From: Paracentrotus lividus
Lineage: Eukaryota; Echinodermata; Echinoidea; Camarodonta; Echinidae
DNA: 64,000 nt
Direction: 5' to 3'
Assembly: GCA_940671915.1 (NCBI GenBank)
Contig: CALNVZ010003426.1
Coordinates: forward strand, 33,999,635-34,063,634
Within the stretch, counting starts at the first letter, position 1; the number at the start of each line of letters is the position of its first letter. The position numbers and the translations under genes were made by a program. Below the pieces are notes generated by a model that did no database searches, had not been told where the DNA came from, and saw only the letters and a list, made by a program, of their open reading frames with translations. This document shows, piece after piece, positions 10,427-22,500 of this stretch.

Positions 10427-13400
10427 ATGAGTAATGCCGAATTATTTGGGATCTTCAAAAAGGCAGCGAAGCTCACGAAAGATCCTTGCAATGGATGTCG
10501 CACTGTCGTGTCCCAGCGACACTTCGCTCTTTCTCCCCGGTACCTTGGGCGGCTGAAGAAAGGAGCGATAGAGACGTTGGAGTCGGAGATCGGGCATTAT
10601 TCCGAGAGGTGTGTATGAAAATTTGAACGAGCTCTGAACTTTGTCATTTTCAGCAAAATCTATTCTGACATTGCAAAGAAAAAACGTTTTCCCCTTGTCT
10701 GCCAACTGATTTATTTTCAGGCTGATTGAAATTGCAAAAGTCATGTCACAAAAATGACTGAAAATGAAACTGAGTGAAAGAGAAATGAGAATGTCATTTT
10801 ATTTTTGAATCTGAATTTATTTTGATCCTGATCTTGAACTTGAAAATTGAAGAATGAAATTGAAGTCCTTTAATTTTTATAAAATTTGACCATTTCAAAA
10901 CAGCTCATATTATTTCACTAGTAACTGTTAGATTGCTATTCATTCTTAAAAAGAAAAACAGAAAGTTGATTGATGGATCGGTTGTTAATGACGTAGATCT
11001 AGACTACTTTAAAAAATGTTTTATTATATTCTCCTGAAATGTTCTGTAAAAAAAGTGTCCTTTTTCTGTGAATCAATGACTGGCTGATTATTAAAAGAAG
11101 GTTTTGAGACTTATTAATTGAATTGCTAAAAAATTACTTTTATAAAAACTTTCAAGATGTTCATGTATCTTTACTTAGATCTAGATCTATATAGATCTAG
11201 TCTATACATCTATGTTTTGTTCACTCCATATTGTGCAGTTTGACAAAAAAAAAATTGTTGACAAATTACAAATACAATAGGCCTCCCTGGCTAGAAATTC
11301 TAGGTGGGGCCTGATTTAGATTTTGGTAAAGCACAATGATTTAGAAATTGAAAACAATTAAGTTAAAGGTAAGATTATGAAGTTACGTATTGTGTGAAAT
11401 GTTTTCTTATTTATTTTTTTTTCATCTCACAGTCTTGGTGGTGTGCCATTGGCGTACTGTAATCTGCAACTCCTTCAGCAAACTGGCAACATCCTAGACG
11501 ATCAACCTTTCATTCATTTCAATGTGTCCTTCAAGGCAGTTATCTTCCAGCCTGCCATTGGATCCATCCTGAAAGTAGGTTGACTACAGGGCATTTAAAG
11601 AAATATATAGTTATACCCAACTTAAATACAGTTCAACCTCGCTTATCCGGCCATGTTGGGACTGGCTCCCGTCCGTTTAAAGGATATGGCCGCTTGTGAG
11701 AGTAATCCATACTTTTTCATGTGAAATATTTCTAGGACACCACATGGCATATATATCTTTTACAAAAAATAAAAATGAAGGGGGAGGATTATGCTCTCTT
11801 TGGAAATAAATTCTACTCTTGAGCAACAGAAATGGAGAAAATTCAACAAACTCTTACAAAAATTTCACCGTTTAGCAAGAAAGAAGATAAAAAAGAAGAG
11901 AGTGGTGAAATCTCTTCATGTGAAATATCAACTGAAAAGGCTGATGTCAGTTCCAGTGTTGTTTGTGATGACTCATCGGCAAACAGCTTACGGAAAACAA
12001 GGCGCACCATTCTAGTGGACACGGATGCAAAACGTAGCAAAACCGGTGCAATTAAAAACAAGAAATCTGATGAAGCAAAATCACAGAAAGATAAGAAAGC
12101 TCAGGATGCAGAAAACTCTGACAACTTCACATGCCAGCATTGCAAGAAATCAGGTATCAAAGAAATGATTGAATGTGAGGCGTGTGAGCAGTGGTTCTGC
12201 CTTGAATGCCAGAATATGACATTGGATACATACTGCATGTTTGTAGATGAGAAAAATAGAGCTCACTGGTTCTGTGTCCAGTGTGAAGAATTAGCAGTGT
12301 CTGCGGCAAGGCAAGCTGTAAAGAAAGGAAAATCTAAACTTAAAACAAAAAGTCAAGTAGAACCAACTGGTAATGGTATCAGCAACAAAGATTTTGAGAT
12401 ACTTGCACAAAAGTTTGAAACTGAAATCACTGACAAAGTCAGCGTCATGCTCCATGAAGTCGAGAAATCTGTAAAAGCAATGATAGATTCAGGTGGTTTA
12501 AAGAATCAACAAACATACTCAGATGTAGTAAAATCAAATGCCCCAACACAAGCGCCTACATGTACCATCACTGGTGATGCAGAAACCACAGGGACAAAAC
12601 AAGCCCATAGCGAAATCAACAATGTAGTAAACGTTGTAACAATGGAAGAAATTCTAGACAGAGAGAGACGTAAAAATAACATTGTCATGTACAATGTGCC
12701 AGAGTCTGAAACCAAAAGTCCACAAAGCAGAGAGCAAGAAGATTATAACTCTGTTAAAAGTATCATCACTCAAGGTACTGAAGTCAAAGGAGTAAAGGTA
12801 ACTAAAGTTACACGACTCGGTGGAATTAATCAGGACAGGAAAATCAAACCTCGAGTGTTATTAGTGCAAATGGAAGATGACCTTCACAAGAAAGAAGTCC
12901 TAGCTTCGGCTAAAAAGCTTCGTGATACTGAGAAATGGGCAAACACCTATATTGCACCCGACCTTACCAAATCCCAACGCCTTACCAGAAGAAGCCTTGT
13001 GGAAGAACTACGTAGGAGAAAGAGAAATGGCGAGGATGGACTCTTTATCCAAAATGACAAAATTGTATCTCGAAACAGGAGAGATCCTAGGAAACACATA
13101 GTCCTTGCTGATGCATGTACATACACTGCAAATAAAGGAAAGCGAGAAACGACTGGTACAAAACCCCAAGTCAAACCCAATGTAGGAAATGAGCAGAACG
13201 TAAACTCATCTGTCAGCACTGAATCCACACCAAGAAAAATTGAAAGAAGTGATAGCACAACAAGAACTGAATCATCCAGCTGCGATATAGGTGCTGTAGG
13301 AGGCACCGAAAACCGTGATAACGAACTATTTGACATAGATAAAGAATTGCGACAGGGCGAACGTGAAAGTGCAGAAACCTCAAACCTCTCAAATACACAG

Positions 13401-16400
13401 GAAAATGATCTAAATACAAATCTAACAGTTTTGTACACAAATGCCGACTCCCTTGGAAACAAACTTAAAAGAATATAATGCAATTCTTGAACATGACTAT
13501 GAATAATTATTGTTACAGAAATATTTGCAAAAACACCCTATATAAGGTAGCCGAGTCTGTCTACTCCCTAAAAGGATATGAGACTTTCTCTAACATCGCA
13601 GAGGATCATGTGGAGGGTTCATTGTTTATATCAATGCCAGCATAATGCAACGAAGATTGAGGTAAATCAGAGTTCAAAAATACTACTTTTTGTCACATCG
13701 TTCTACGACATAATGCAGAACATTTATTGATGTTTATACAGAAGTCCGTCATCCCAACTAAGCAACTGTGAGCAACTATGTGATACAATAAAGACGTCAT
13801 TGCGAAGAAAGAGAGCTTCAAACCTTGCAGGAGACTTCAATTATCCAGAAATTGATTGGAACTTCTGCATGCAGACGTACGTGCAGATCAGCACCCAGCT
13901 GAACAATTTATAAACTGTCTACAAGATACTTTTAGCTACCAGCATATTGACAAACCCACCAGATTCAACAAGGTCAACAGCCACATATACTAGACCTTAT
14001 CATTACAAATGAACAAGATATGATTGCTTCAGTGGAGTATCTCCCACCCCTGGGACTTAGTGACCACTGCTGTTTAAAAGTAGTCATTAATTTAGAACTG
14101 GAAAAATCATCAGAAAAGGATGCTAAACCGCCAGCCTACAATAAGGGCAACTACGATGAGATGCGGAAAGACCTAGAGAAATTGACTGGTTGGTAACATT
14201 TTCAAATTGACCTGCGAACAAGCTTGGACATTCTTCAAGGAAAGCATGACAAGATCTATAGAAAAATCAATCCCTCCTATAAGTCAAAGGAGACAAAAGG
14301 AAAAAGGCATATATGAACCATGCTGCTCTTTCACATGTCAAGAGGAAAAAGAGAGCTTGAGAGAATTTCAAATCTACTGGTAATCTCGTAGATTACAGGC
14401 GCTACACAAGAGAGCGAAACAACCTGAGAAGGATAACGCGTAAACTCAGCATTGACTTTGAAAAGAAACTTGCATCAGAAATGAAAAGAAATCCAAAAAG
14501 CTTTTGCAATATGCTAACATAAAAGGAAAACCAGAATAAAAGTGATAACTTAACCAAACTGATGGTTCTCAAACTTCTGTTGATAACGAGAAAGCTGAAA
14601 TCCTAAACCAAGCCTTCAGTGAGATGTTTACCACGGAAGACACAAACGTAATACCTGAAAAACACACTAAATTTCATGGACCTCACTTAGATAAAGTAGA
14701 TGTGAACACTGAAAAGATTTTGAAGAAACTTCTTAGTTTGAATGCTGCAAAGTCTCCTGGTCCAGATGGCCTTCATTCCAGGGTACTCAAAGAAACTGCT
14801 ACCGAGATTATTCACCCACTCAATGTAATCTACCAGAAATCCCTTACAGAAGGATACTTGCCACTTGACTGGAAAGAGGCTAATATCACTGCGATTTACA
14901 AGAAGACCTCGTAGTAACCCTACAAACTACCGTCCTATAAGCTTACATCTTAGTTAGCACAAGTGCTTGAGTCTATCATTCGAGATGAAGTGATTCAACA
15001 CCTGCTGAGACATGACCTCTTATCAGATGCACAGCATGGTTCACACCAGGAAGATCCTGTACAACACAACTTCTTGCCAACTTGAAGATTGGACTGAAAA
15101 GCTTGATCAGAAAGAAGCAAAAGATGTGGTTTACTTGGATCAAAAAAGCGTTCGACTCGGTCCCTCACCAACGAATTATTCAGAAAGTAAGAGCATCCGG
15201 CATTACAGGGGAACTTCTGGATTGGATAACTGCATTCCTGGCAAACAGATCCCAAAGGGTTATTGTAAATCAGCTAAATCCAAATGGACAAAAGTACGTA
15301 GCGGAATTCCGCAAGGATCCGTCCTCGGCCCCACCCTATTCATCACATATTATAATTCTCTGAGTAGTCAAGAACGAATCTTACTCTATGCTGATGATGC
15401 CAAGATCTACGGCTCTCCTTCCAGCTCCGATGTGCCCTAGCCGTTCTCCAAGAAGTATCACAATGCTACCAAATGTTCATGACTGCAACTCCCATCAACT
15501 CTCTAAAATGTAAAGTAATGCATCTTGGAAGAATAACGCTAAGTCACATACTAATGGAAAATATAGAACTCCAATCTGTCCAGGATGAGAAAGACCTCGG
15601 CGTAATAGTTGACAACGAACTCAATTTCCATAAGCATGTATCAGTAACTGTAAACAGAGCAAACCAAACTTCTGGAATCATCAAGCATACTTTCACCTAC
15701 CGTTGTAGAGATAATCATCCGATCACTCTACACCTCATTGATCAGACCTATCCTGGAATACGGAAATGTCGCCTGCCACCCTCGTTTCGTTCTAGATGTC
15801 AACAAACTTGAACAAGTACAAAGAAGAGCAACCAAACTTATACCAGAACTGAAACACCTGAAATATATTGAAGAACTTAAAGCACTGAACCTACACACAC
15901 TGCACTACAGAAGACTGAGGGGAGATATGATCCAGATATATAAACTACTTAATGGAACAGACAGGATACCACCAGAAAAATTCTTCACCCCAAGTGCATC
16001 CCAGACAACCCGTGGTCACTCAAAGAAATTCCAAGTACAGAGAAGTCGCCTCAACCTCAGAAAGATAGCTTCAGTCAAAGGGTAGTCAGTGCATGGAACA
16101 GTCTCCCACAGACTGTTATAGATGCACCATCACTTAATGTTTCAAGAAACTCATTGATAATTTCTGGAGTACTAAACACTTTATGCTGCACTGATACCCC
16201 CATGCATACCACCAAAACATAGTACCAATCCACACTTACCAAAGCCAGCTGAAGACCGGGATTTCTACAGGACCTCTACGATCCTCTCCATCCCGTACAT
16301 CGATGATGATGATGATGATGATGATGGATGATTGGAAATCATCAATGATGTCTTTCTCTGTCTTAAGGGAGATGAAACTAATGTGAATTACAGGGGAAAA

Positions 16401-19309
16401 CCAATGCTTTTATGGATTTGAGAAGGAAAAAAAGAGGGAATTTGGTCTCAGTTCATAGCTGGTTGATAGAATTCTCCAGTTAAATGATAGCTGCATAAGT
16501 GAGGTCGAATTATAGCTCATTTTAAAAACTTCACAGTCTATGGTACCTTGAAGTGTATTGTAAAAGACCAGATTTCATCCTGTCTACTGATCACACTCTT
16601 TCTAAAATGGGATAACTGAGCCACCAGGATTTGAGTTTTGTCAATCCCCTGTTGCCAACTCGTGTTAAAGGCCTGTATAGGCTACTCCCCAGTATTTTAA
16701 AAGTCTGTAACTTGATCATATAATTCATTTTTAGTGAAGTTCACTCACGAGCAAATAAATTTAACCTCATCTCCATAATCTTCATCGTCATCATTGTTGT
16801 TGTCACCACCATCACCTCAACCATCAATATCATTATTCCACATCATTGTCAACAATATCATCACTAGCACTATTACCATCATTAAGAAAAATCTCTTTGG
16901 GATTTACATGTTATTTTGAAGACCCTCAGCCAGCCCCCAAAAGTCAATAATGCTTGACAAAATATAGGGAGTGTTAGATAAACACTGTCCACTATTTTAT
17001 TTAGCCCAGGAAACATGAGTTTGTAACTGTACATGTTTCTGGAGAATGTTTGCAGTTGTTTAAAAATGCCCTTTTTTCATATCTTTTCTCCCAGTGTGTT
17101 GTGAATGAGTTTGCTGCGGATCATGTCAGCTGTCTGGTGCACAACTGGTTTAACCTCTCCCTCCCTCTACGTGGCACTGACGCCCAGGAGAGGTTACCCA
17201 AGGGATCAAAGGTCATGACCAAGGTCACCAAGATTCAAGCCAAGAATGGGATTCTAGCCATCCAGGCTACTCCAACTGAAGAAAGGTATAGTACATCTGG
17301 GGCCTTTTTCCCAAAACCATCAAAAGTCTAATTTCTTGGACAAACCCATAGGGACACGTGCTGTAGAATTTGACATGCGTTTCTATGAGATGTCCACGAA
17401 CTTAGACTTGTGACGTTTTCGAGAAACAGGCCCCTGAGCCACTGCAAAGCAATTTTGATTGCCCTAGTTGGGACTCTCCCTGTGAATTTTCTGGCATACC
17501 CAGCTGTCAACAATTGATTGTTCATGTCTGAGGTGGCTATTATTTGTAATTTTATATCATATGCCCCCAAAACCACCAGATATTAAGATCAGTCAAATGT
17601 TTCAAAAAAAAGGAGAAAAAAAAAGAAGATATATTGTGCAGTCAACCTCACCTAGGTCAAAATTTTTTTTTCACGTCATCTTTTCTTCAATTTTTTGTTT
17701 TTAGTCCTTCTGTTCATATAAGTCAAATTGTCTGACTGTTAAACTGAGGACTGTGGCGATGCTGTTTAAGGGGTACTAGATTATATAAGCTTCCAAAAGT
17801 TAACTTTACTATTTTTCATGGCTGACCACCAAAAGAGGTATCTCACTGAGCGGCGAATTGAAGCAAATTTGCACAGTGCCATATGAAGATTGTCTAGCAT
17901 ACTTTGTGGACATTAGGTATCAGTATGGTGCATTTTCTTTTGTATGGCTTTGTTAGGCATTGCAGCACATTACAAACAATAAATGTGACACACTGATACC
18001 TACATTAAATGGAGTAGGCTAGACTCTCTCTATACATGGCACTGTGTAAATTTGGTTTGGTTTTCGGCTCAGTGAGGCACCCCCTTTATAGGTGGGTGAT
18101 GCAAAAGTACCTTGGTCTTTTTCTCTGGACCCAAAACATATTGAAATTCAGTGATCCCCAAAATCTTTATCAAGACCCCCTGTAATAATATTAGTTTGGA
18201 GGTATGTGTTTTGTCCTGTCAATCACCAGAGCTGTAAATGACTTAGGAATATTTTGATCATAGCAAAGTTTGATGTTGTTTTGTGTATTGACAGGTTCTC
18301 CGATCTGCAACTGGTGGACCCACTGACAGAAGAACAGTCAGACGAGGACGAAGCCATCGCTATGGAGGTGGACGGAGCAGTCTCAAGGAAGGTGAAACAC
18401 GACAGTGGCTTCGGCAGCGACCCCGACAATAGTATAGGGCTCCCTCTAGAGTCGGCCAGTGATGAGGGAGAGAATGTAGGATCAAAGAAAAAGAAGAAGA
18501 AAAGAAAAGATGAGGAAGAGGTTGATGGTGTCGCGAAGGAAGAACCAAATCTTGATGTAGTCTTTGACAAAGGTCTTGTTGAAATGACGGAAGAACCAGG
18601 TGGAGAGGGGAAGAAGAAGAAGAAGAAAAAGAAGAAGGATAGAATAAAGGAGAAAGAGATGGAAGATTCACCAGAGCTTTTTTCAGTAAAGCAAGAGCTA
18701 GAAGGGTTTACTGAGACCGAGGAGCGCGCTGATATCAACGGTGCTGGAGATGGATCGAACATTGAACAACCTGTCAAGAAAAAGAAGAAGAAGAAGAGAA
18801 AATCTGGGGTGGACAGTGACTCTTCTGAACATGAAAGTATCACCATAAAGAAAGAGGAAGCAGATTCAGAAGAATCAATCCCAGATGTTAATCTCTCGCA
18901 CAAGAAGTCGAAAAAGAAACGTAAAGAAAGGGAATCCAAAGGGGCTGGCATAGACATAGCCGAGGAAGAAGTCAAACGTATCGGTAATTTAATGATTAAG
19001 GATGAAATTGAGTCGGACAGTGAGCAAACGCCTCAAACAAATGTAAAAAGCAAAAAGCGTAAGCATAAAGACGGGAGTCATCATGCACCTGAAGCGGCCG
19101 CTACAAGAGAAGAGCCAAACAACGATAAAGAAAAGCTAAAACATTTGAAGAGAAAGCACAGTGATATGTCTGTGAAAGTGAATGGGGATGGTGATCATAA
19201 TGAAAGGACTACGCAAATTGAAGTATATGGGACTGACGAGGATACTGACAGTGCTCCTCCGAAGAAGAAAAAGAAGAAAAAGAAGCACATAAAGGAAGAA
19301 ATTGTATAA
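10427..19309 (+). CDS. POLR1F: RNA polymerase I subunit RPA43 (POLR1F/TWISTNB), 4 coding exons, 509 aa
   Basis: Exons 10427-10608, 11433-11574, 17095-17285 and 18295-19309 (TAA). All introns are GT-AG and phases join to 1530 nt. RPA43 belongs to the Pol I stalk (with the A14-type partner in yeast) and binds the initiation factor RRN3; it acts in the nucleolus in rRNA transcription. Residues about 29-60 carry SQRHFALSPRYL, the family's N-terminal signature; LGGVPLAYCNLQLL and QPFIHFNVSFKAVIFQP complete the SHS2-like half. NEFAADHVSCLVHNWFN (from about residue 111) begins the OB-fold half. Exon 4 is a highly charged tail with at least six poly-Lys blocks (KKKKKKR type) separated by acidic stretches, as in vertebrate TWISTNB but much longer (human total about 338). 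The start at 10427 has A at -3; an in-frame ATG at 10376 would add 17 residues but has T at -3. Identification is by homology. Confidence 0.94.
11780..16324 (+). mobile_element. CR1-like non-LTR retrotransposon with PHD-finger ORF1, decayed ORF2
   Basis: ORF1 (11832-13478) is intact. The ORF2 region (13420-16100) retains endonuclease traces (AGDFNYPEIDWNF near 13830; LSDHCCL near 14060) and RT: KSPGPDG (about 14750), FDSVPHQRI (about 15150), SGIPQGSVLGP (about 15300), YADD (about 15390) and a thumb region to about 16085, but with many frameshifts and stops. The 3' end is a (GAT)n tail at 16302-16324, typical of CR1/L2-type priming repeats. The 5' boundary is uncertain. Same strand as POLR1F, in intron 2. 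Confidence 0.88.
11832..13478 (+). CDS. Retrotransposon ORF1 protein with PHD finger (548 codons)
   Basis: After a Lys/Ser-rich N-terminus, residues about 98-150 carry the C4HC3 pattern of a PHD finger: CQHCKKSG, CEACEQWFCLEC, then HWFCVQC. The middle contains a coiled, Glu/Lys-rich part. Then follows ERRKNNIVMYNVPES with a segment resembling the RNA-recognition-like domain of non-LTR ORF1 proteins (VTKVTRLGG, IKPRVLLVQM). The last residues, NLTVLYTNADSLGNKL, resemble the start of a CR1 endonuclease ('YTNADSL'), so ORF1 and ORF2 may originally have been one frame or an overlapping pair. Function in the element: nucleic-acid binding/chaperone, possibly chromatin targeting via the PHD finger (inference). 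Confidence 0.88.
   Translation: MEKIQQTLTKISPFSKKEDKKEESGEISSCEISTEKADVSSSVVCDDSSANSLRKTRRTILVDTDAKRSKTGAIKNKKSDEAKSQKDKKAQDAENSDNFTCQHCKKSGIKEMIECEACEQWFCLECQNMTLDTYCMFVDEKNRAHWFCVQCEELAVSAARQAVKKGKSKLKTKSQVEPTGNGISNKDFEILAQKFETEITDKVSVMLHEVEKSVKAMIDSGGLKNQQTYSDVVKSNAPTQAPTCTITGDAETTGTKQAHSEINNVVNVVTMEEILDRERRKNNIVMYNVPESETKSPQSREQEDYNSVKSIITQGTEVKGVKVTKVTRLGGINQDRKIKPRVLLVQMEDDLHKKEVLASAKKLRDTEKWANTYIAPDLTKSQRLTRRSLVEELRRRKRNGEDGLFIQNDKIVSRNRRDPRKHIVLADACTYTANKGKRETTGTKPQVKPNVGNEQNVNSSVSTESTPRKIERSDSTTRTESSSCDIGAVGGTENRDNELFDIDKELRQGERESAETSNLSNTQENDLNTNLTVLYTNADSLGNKLKRI
16500..17094. other. POLR1F intron 2, 3' part
   Basis: Apart from a CAT/ATC-rich stretch at about 16765-16885, no further element is recognised. 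The acceptor at 17093-17094 is preceded by the T-rich 'TTTTTTCATATCTTTTCTCC' tract. Confidence 0.6.
17831..18090. mobile_element. Fold-back MITE in POLR1F intron 3
   Basis: Left arm 'AGGTATCTCACTGAGCGGCG', 'GCACAGTGCCATATGAAGA' and 'ATTAGGTATCAGT' is matched in inverse order by right arm segments 'CACTGATACCTACATTAAA', 'ATGGCACTGTGTAAATTT' and 'CGGCTCAGTGAGGCACC'. Arms of about 100 bp enclose a short loop. No ORF. Confidence 0.85.
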
Positions 19310-20904
19310 TAGAAAGGATATCTGCCTTATGCTATTAATTTTACAGTGTGTCCTGATTGATCTATACACTGAACTCGTTGTGTTCATCTCGAGATTTTAC
19401 ACATCTTGCAACCTGGATTTATATTTACTTGTGATGATGGTTTCACATTATAAGGTGGGATTCAGACGTCTTCCAATAAAACATTTACATTTAGGCAGTA
19501 ACAGAAAAAGCTTATGTCAGGGCCGAGGGGCACTCTTTTCCTGCTTCATTCATCTGATCATTGGATCTAGCATTTTATGGCCGGGGTTAGGGGTGGGTTG
19601 GGTTGGGGGAAGATGGATGCAGAGTATATGTTTCACCATATGTAAACAAGGGAAGATAACTATATTTACAGTCTATTCCCATCAAAACAAGTACCAGTAC
19701 AAAAACATTTTGGCATAATGAAGTAATCCTCCCTCTTCCAATATCAGACATGTCTGTGTCTTGACTTCAGTAAGACAGCATTTTGTTATAACAAAGTATT
19801 TATTTTGTCCTCGAACACCTTGTTATAATGGGAGTGGACTGTACCTGTATTTATAGAGATCTATCCTCAACATGCATTATGGATTTGCATTGATTTTGTT
19901 TCACAAAATATGTTTAAAAATGAAGTCAGAAATTACTTATATTGAAATTTGCTATAAATTTAGTTATGAAATGTGCTCTACTTTGGAATATATTCTTCTT
20001 TCATTAAACAATTTCCTGTAAATAATAGAAACCAAGAACTTTGTTTTTAAACTTGTTTTTATTTACACTCAATAAAAAAAAATGGGGGAAAATTCTCCAA
20101 ATTCACCCTCTGTCCTTTCTCTGCTCCCCTCTGTCTTGGTACTTCCTCTCCATTACTTCATATGACTGTTTCATTGCCTTTTGGTTTGATATATTGCCTT
20201 TCCTTCTATACCCGGTTGTTGTATGTCCGGACGAAGAAGACAATTTTAGGAGCTTTGTGATCAATATTTCATTAATTGATTGAAAACAATATTAGACTAT
20301 ATAACAAAGCACAAATATTCACAAAAATTTTTGCTATTCACTGCACAAATTTTGAAAAAATCGAGAGCAAAAGATGTTTTTATCTGCTTAAGTGTCAGGA
20401 CAACGGACCCCCCATCCTACTTAATATCTTAGCATGTTTAGAATGTGTCCCAGTGGAATAAATCGTGGACTACCAAAGTCGACCCTACATATCAAACTAG
20501 AAATGAATGCTCTACCTGAACTATGTATGGGCCTGTAAGCAGAAAATGTCACAATGATCAACTTATAATATCCCACCCTGTGAATGTACATTCAACAAAA
20601 CTTGAATGTGGTACGTATAGGGCATAGCGACAAAAAAAAAATCTACACTTGAAGAATCAGTGTGAAACATGATAGAAAAGTGGAGAAGTGAAATAGGAGA
20701 CAAGATTGCAAGGAGAGAGAGAGAGAAACACACACCAAAGAGTGTGATAGAGAGAGAGAAAGAATGGGGGGGGGGGAGAAAAAGTATTTTGTGGTTTGCT
20801 TCCATCCAGATTCTACAATGCATACATTTCAGTCACATAACATCAAACTTTCTGTACGCCCCCCTCCACCCCCTTCCTATATTGATATTTTTACTCTACG
20901 CCCC
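19310..20904 (+). other. Probable POLR1F 3' UTR followed by intergenic DNA
   Basis: No further coding exon is recognised. Candidate AATAAA signals lie at about 19478 and 20069. A truncated TA-type MITE right end is at 19780-19841. Purine-rich GAGA repeats at 20715-20765 and a short poly(G) are simple sequence. Confidence 0.5.
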
Positions 20905-21121
20905 TGGGGGGTGTTTCACAAAGAGTTAAGTAGACTTAAAGTCGCACTTAACTTCTACGGGTATCTTGTTTTATGACGCACAATTTAATTGATAGATTTC
21001 TCAATGGCGCACATCCCCTGAGCATGCTCTGACCAATGAAGTGAAGCATAATATAACGCACAAAAATAACGAGTCAAGTGCGATTTTTAAGTCTACGTAA
21101 CTCTTTGTGAAACACCCCCCT
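20905..21121. mobile_element. MITE, 'CACAAAGAGTTAAG' family, copy 3 (best preserved)
   Basis: Terminal inverted repeats of about 45 bp: left 'GGTGTTTCACAAAGAGTTAA' continuing with 'GTAGACTTAAAGTCGCACTT'; right 'AAGTCTACGTAACTCTTTG' and 'TGAAACACCCC'. The centre 'CCCCTGAGCATGCTCTGACC' matches copy 1 (1488-1690). Non-coding. Confidence 0.88.
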
Positions 21122-22282
21122 GGTCTTTTATTTTATCTAAGATTTGGGGTTGATGTTGCAATAGGCTATTGTTATGTATAGCATACTCGGGATTGGATTT
21201 GATGACTATTGGAGATTGGCATCAGAGCATATGTTATCGAACTGCTTGAGCATCCTTATCCAAAAACAGTACAAGAACGAGACAACATTATAAAACTCTT
21301 TCAGCTTTAAATTATCATTTATTTATTTATCAAATAAACCACTTGTACAGGAAGAATAGAGGACAAGCAATGTTACACTGTTTTTAACAGATTTTCGTAA
21401 TACAGTAGAATCATAAATGAATATAATTGTGATGCATGTAAAAAGTTTTCTTAGTTTGTACAATGGATTTAGAGCAATATTTACAGCATATGGCTGTTAG
21501 GAAAAGGCATTCATATAATCATAAGATATCAGCATATTTGAAACTCACATAATCATCAAAATACAAACAATAATTTCAAATTGTCAGAATGAATGAAATA
21601 ACATTATTGTGATGAGATGAGCAGCACACTGATGTGCAAAAAAAGGTGATTTTTAACAAAGTTCAAACTTTGAATCCCTCCTTCAGATCAGCGAGACCGA
21701 AACCAAATGGACAACATAGCATTACGTAAGACCAAAGTGCAATCTACTTGAACATCCAGACAATAAAATTTCTTGTGAAGAGGCAACTTTCCAGGTCCCT
21801 TACACCTCATCAGACTGAGGCAGACTGTATTACACTCAGTCAGTTATAATCACATTTGGTACAAAAGTTGTTCTAAATCTAATTATTCCATATAATCATA
21901 ACTATTACGAACTATACATTGATTGTTTACAGCTCTTTTCATACATGTACATACAGATTTATAGCAAAATTACATAACTATGTAAATATCAATACAAGTT
22001 TTTGAAAGATGAAATGAATAATACACAAATGTTAATGAGATATAAAGGAGATATAGGTTGATAAATACATGTAGATATGTAGAAAGAGAGAGGAAAAGAC
22101 GGGACAGAGAAAGACGGACATATAAAGACAGAGAAAAAGGAAAACAAAATTGTAAGGGAGATGAGACAAAAAAGAGAGAGGGGAAGACGAGAGAGAGAGC
22201 AAAACAATAAGAAATTTGGAGGAAGGGCGAGAGAACAAAATTTGAAGAAAGGGAAACAATTGAAGTAAAAGAAAGTAACAAA

Positions 22283-22500
22283 ATTATCTCTGTAACCTTT
22301 GACCTAATGACTCTGAAAATCTACTCTGATAGTCTTCCTATAATGGTGATCTTATCAAGCTTGAAGCTCATATCTCCAAATTGTTCTATAGATATATATA
22401 CCTAGAATTTCATAAGCTGACTTCTGTGATCATGACCTCTTACTCGCTCCAAAATCAAATCAGATTATTGTCTTATGGTGATACATACTTCTTTAGCAAA
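22283..22500. repeat. Degenerate copy of the 'TGACCTTTGACCT' repeat family
   Basis: Contains 'AACCTTTGACCTAATGACT', 'AAGCTCATATCTCCAAATTG' and 'AAATCAAATCAGATTATTGT', in the same order as the better copy at 53287-53864. Two tandem sub-units are visible. Confidence 0.7.

Larger units (their letters stand above)
11629..16512. mobile_element. TA-flanked TIR DNA transposon split by a CR1-like insertion
   Basis: Left end at 11629 reads CAGTTCAACCTCGCTTAT and is preceded by TA. At the other side 'ATAAGTGAGGTCGAAT' ends at 16512 and is followed by TA; its reverse complement matches the left terminus with a few differences. A second internal copy of the terminal motif ('GGATATGGCCGCTTGTGAG', about 11683-11702) resembles the right end too. 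The whole non-LTR element lies between these ends, which suggests it inserted into an older pogo/Tc1-like element. All of it is in POLR1F intron 2. Confidence 0.6.

Noticed and set aside
18223..18975. 250-codon minus-strand ORF
   Set aside because: Antisense shadow of the POLR1F lysine-rich exon; Ser/Phe-rich composition is the complement of the AAG/GAA runs.
21970..22281. Overlapping Ser/Leu/Phe-rich minus-strand ORFs
   Set aside because: Produced by a GAGA-rich purine tract; three overlapping frames are open at once and none resembles a protein family.
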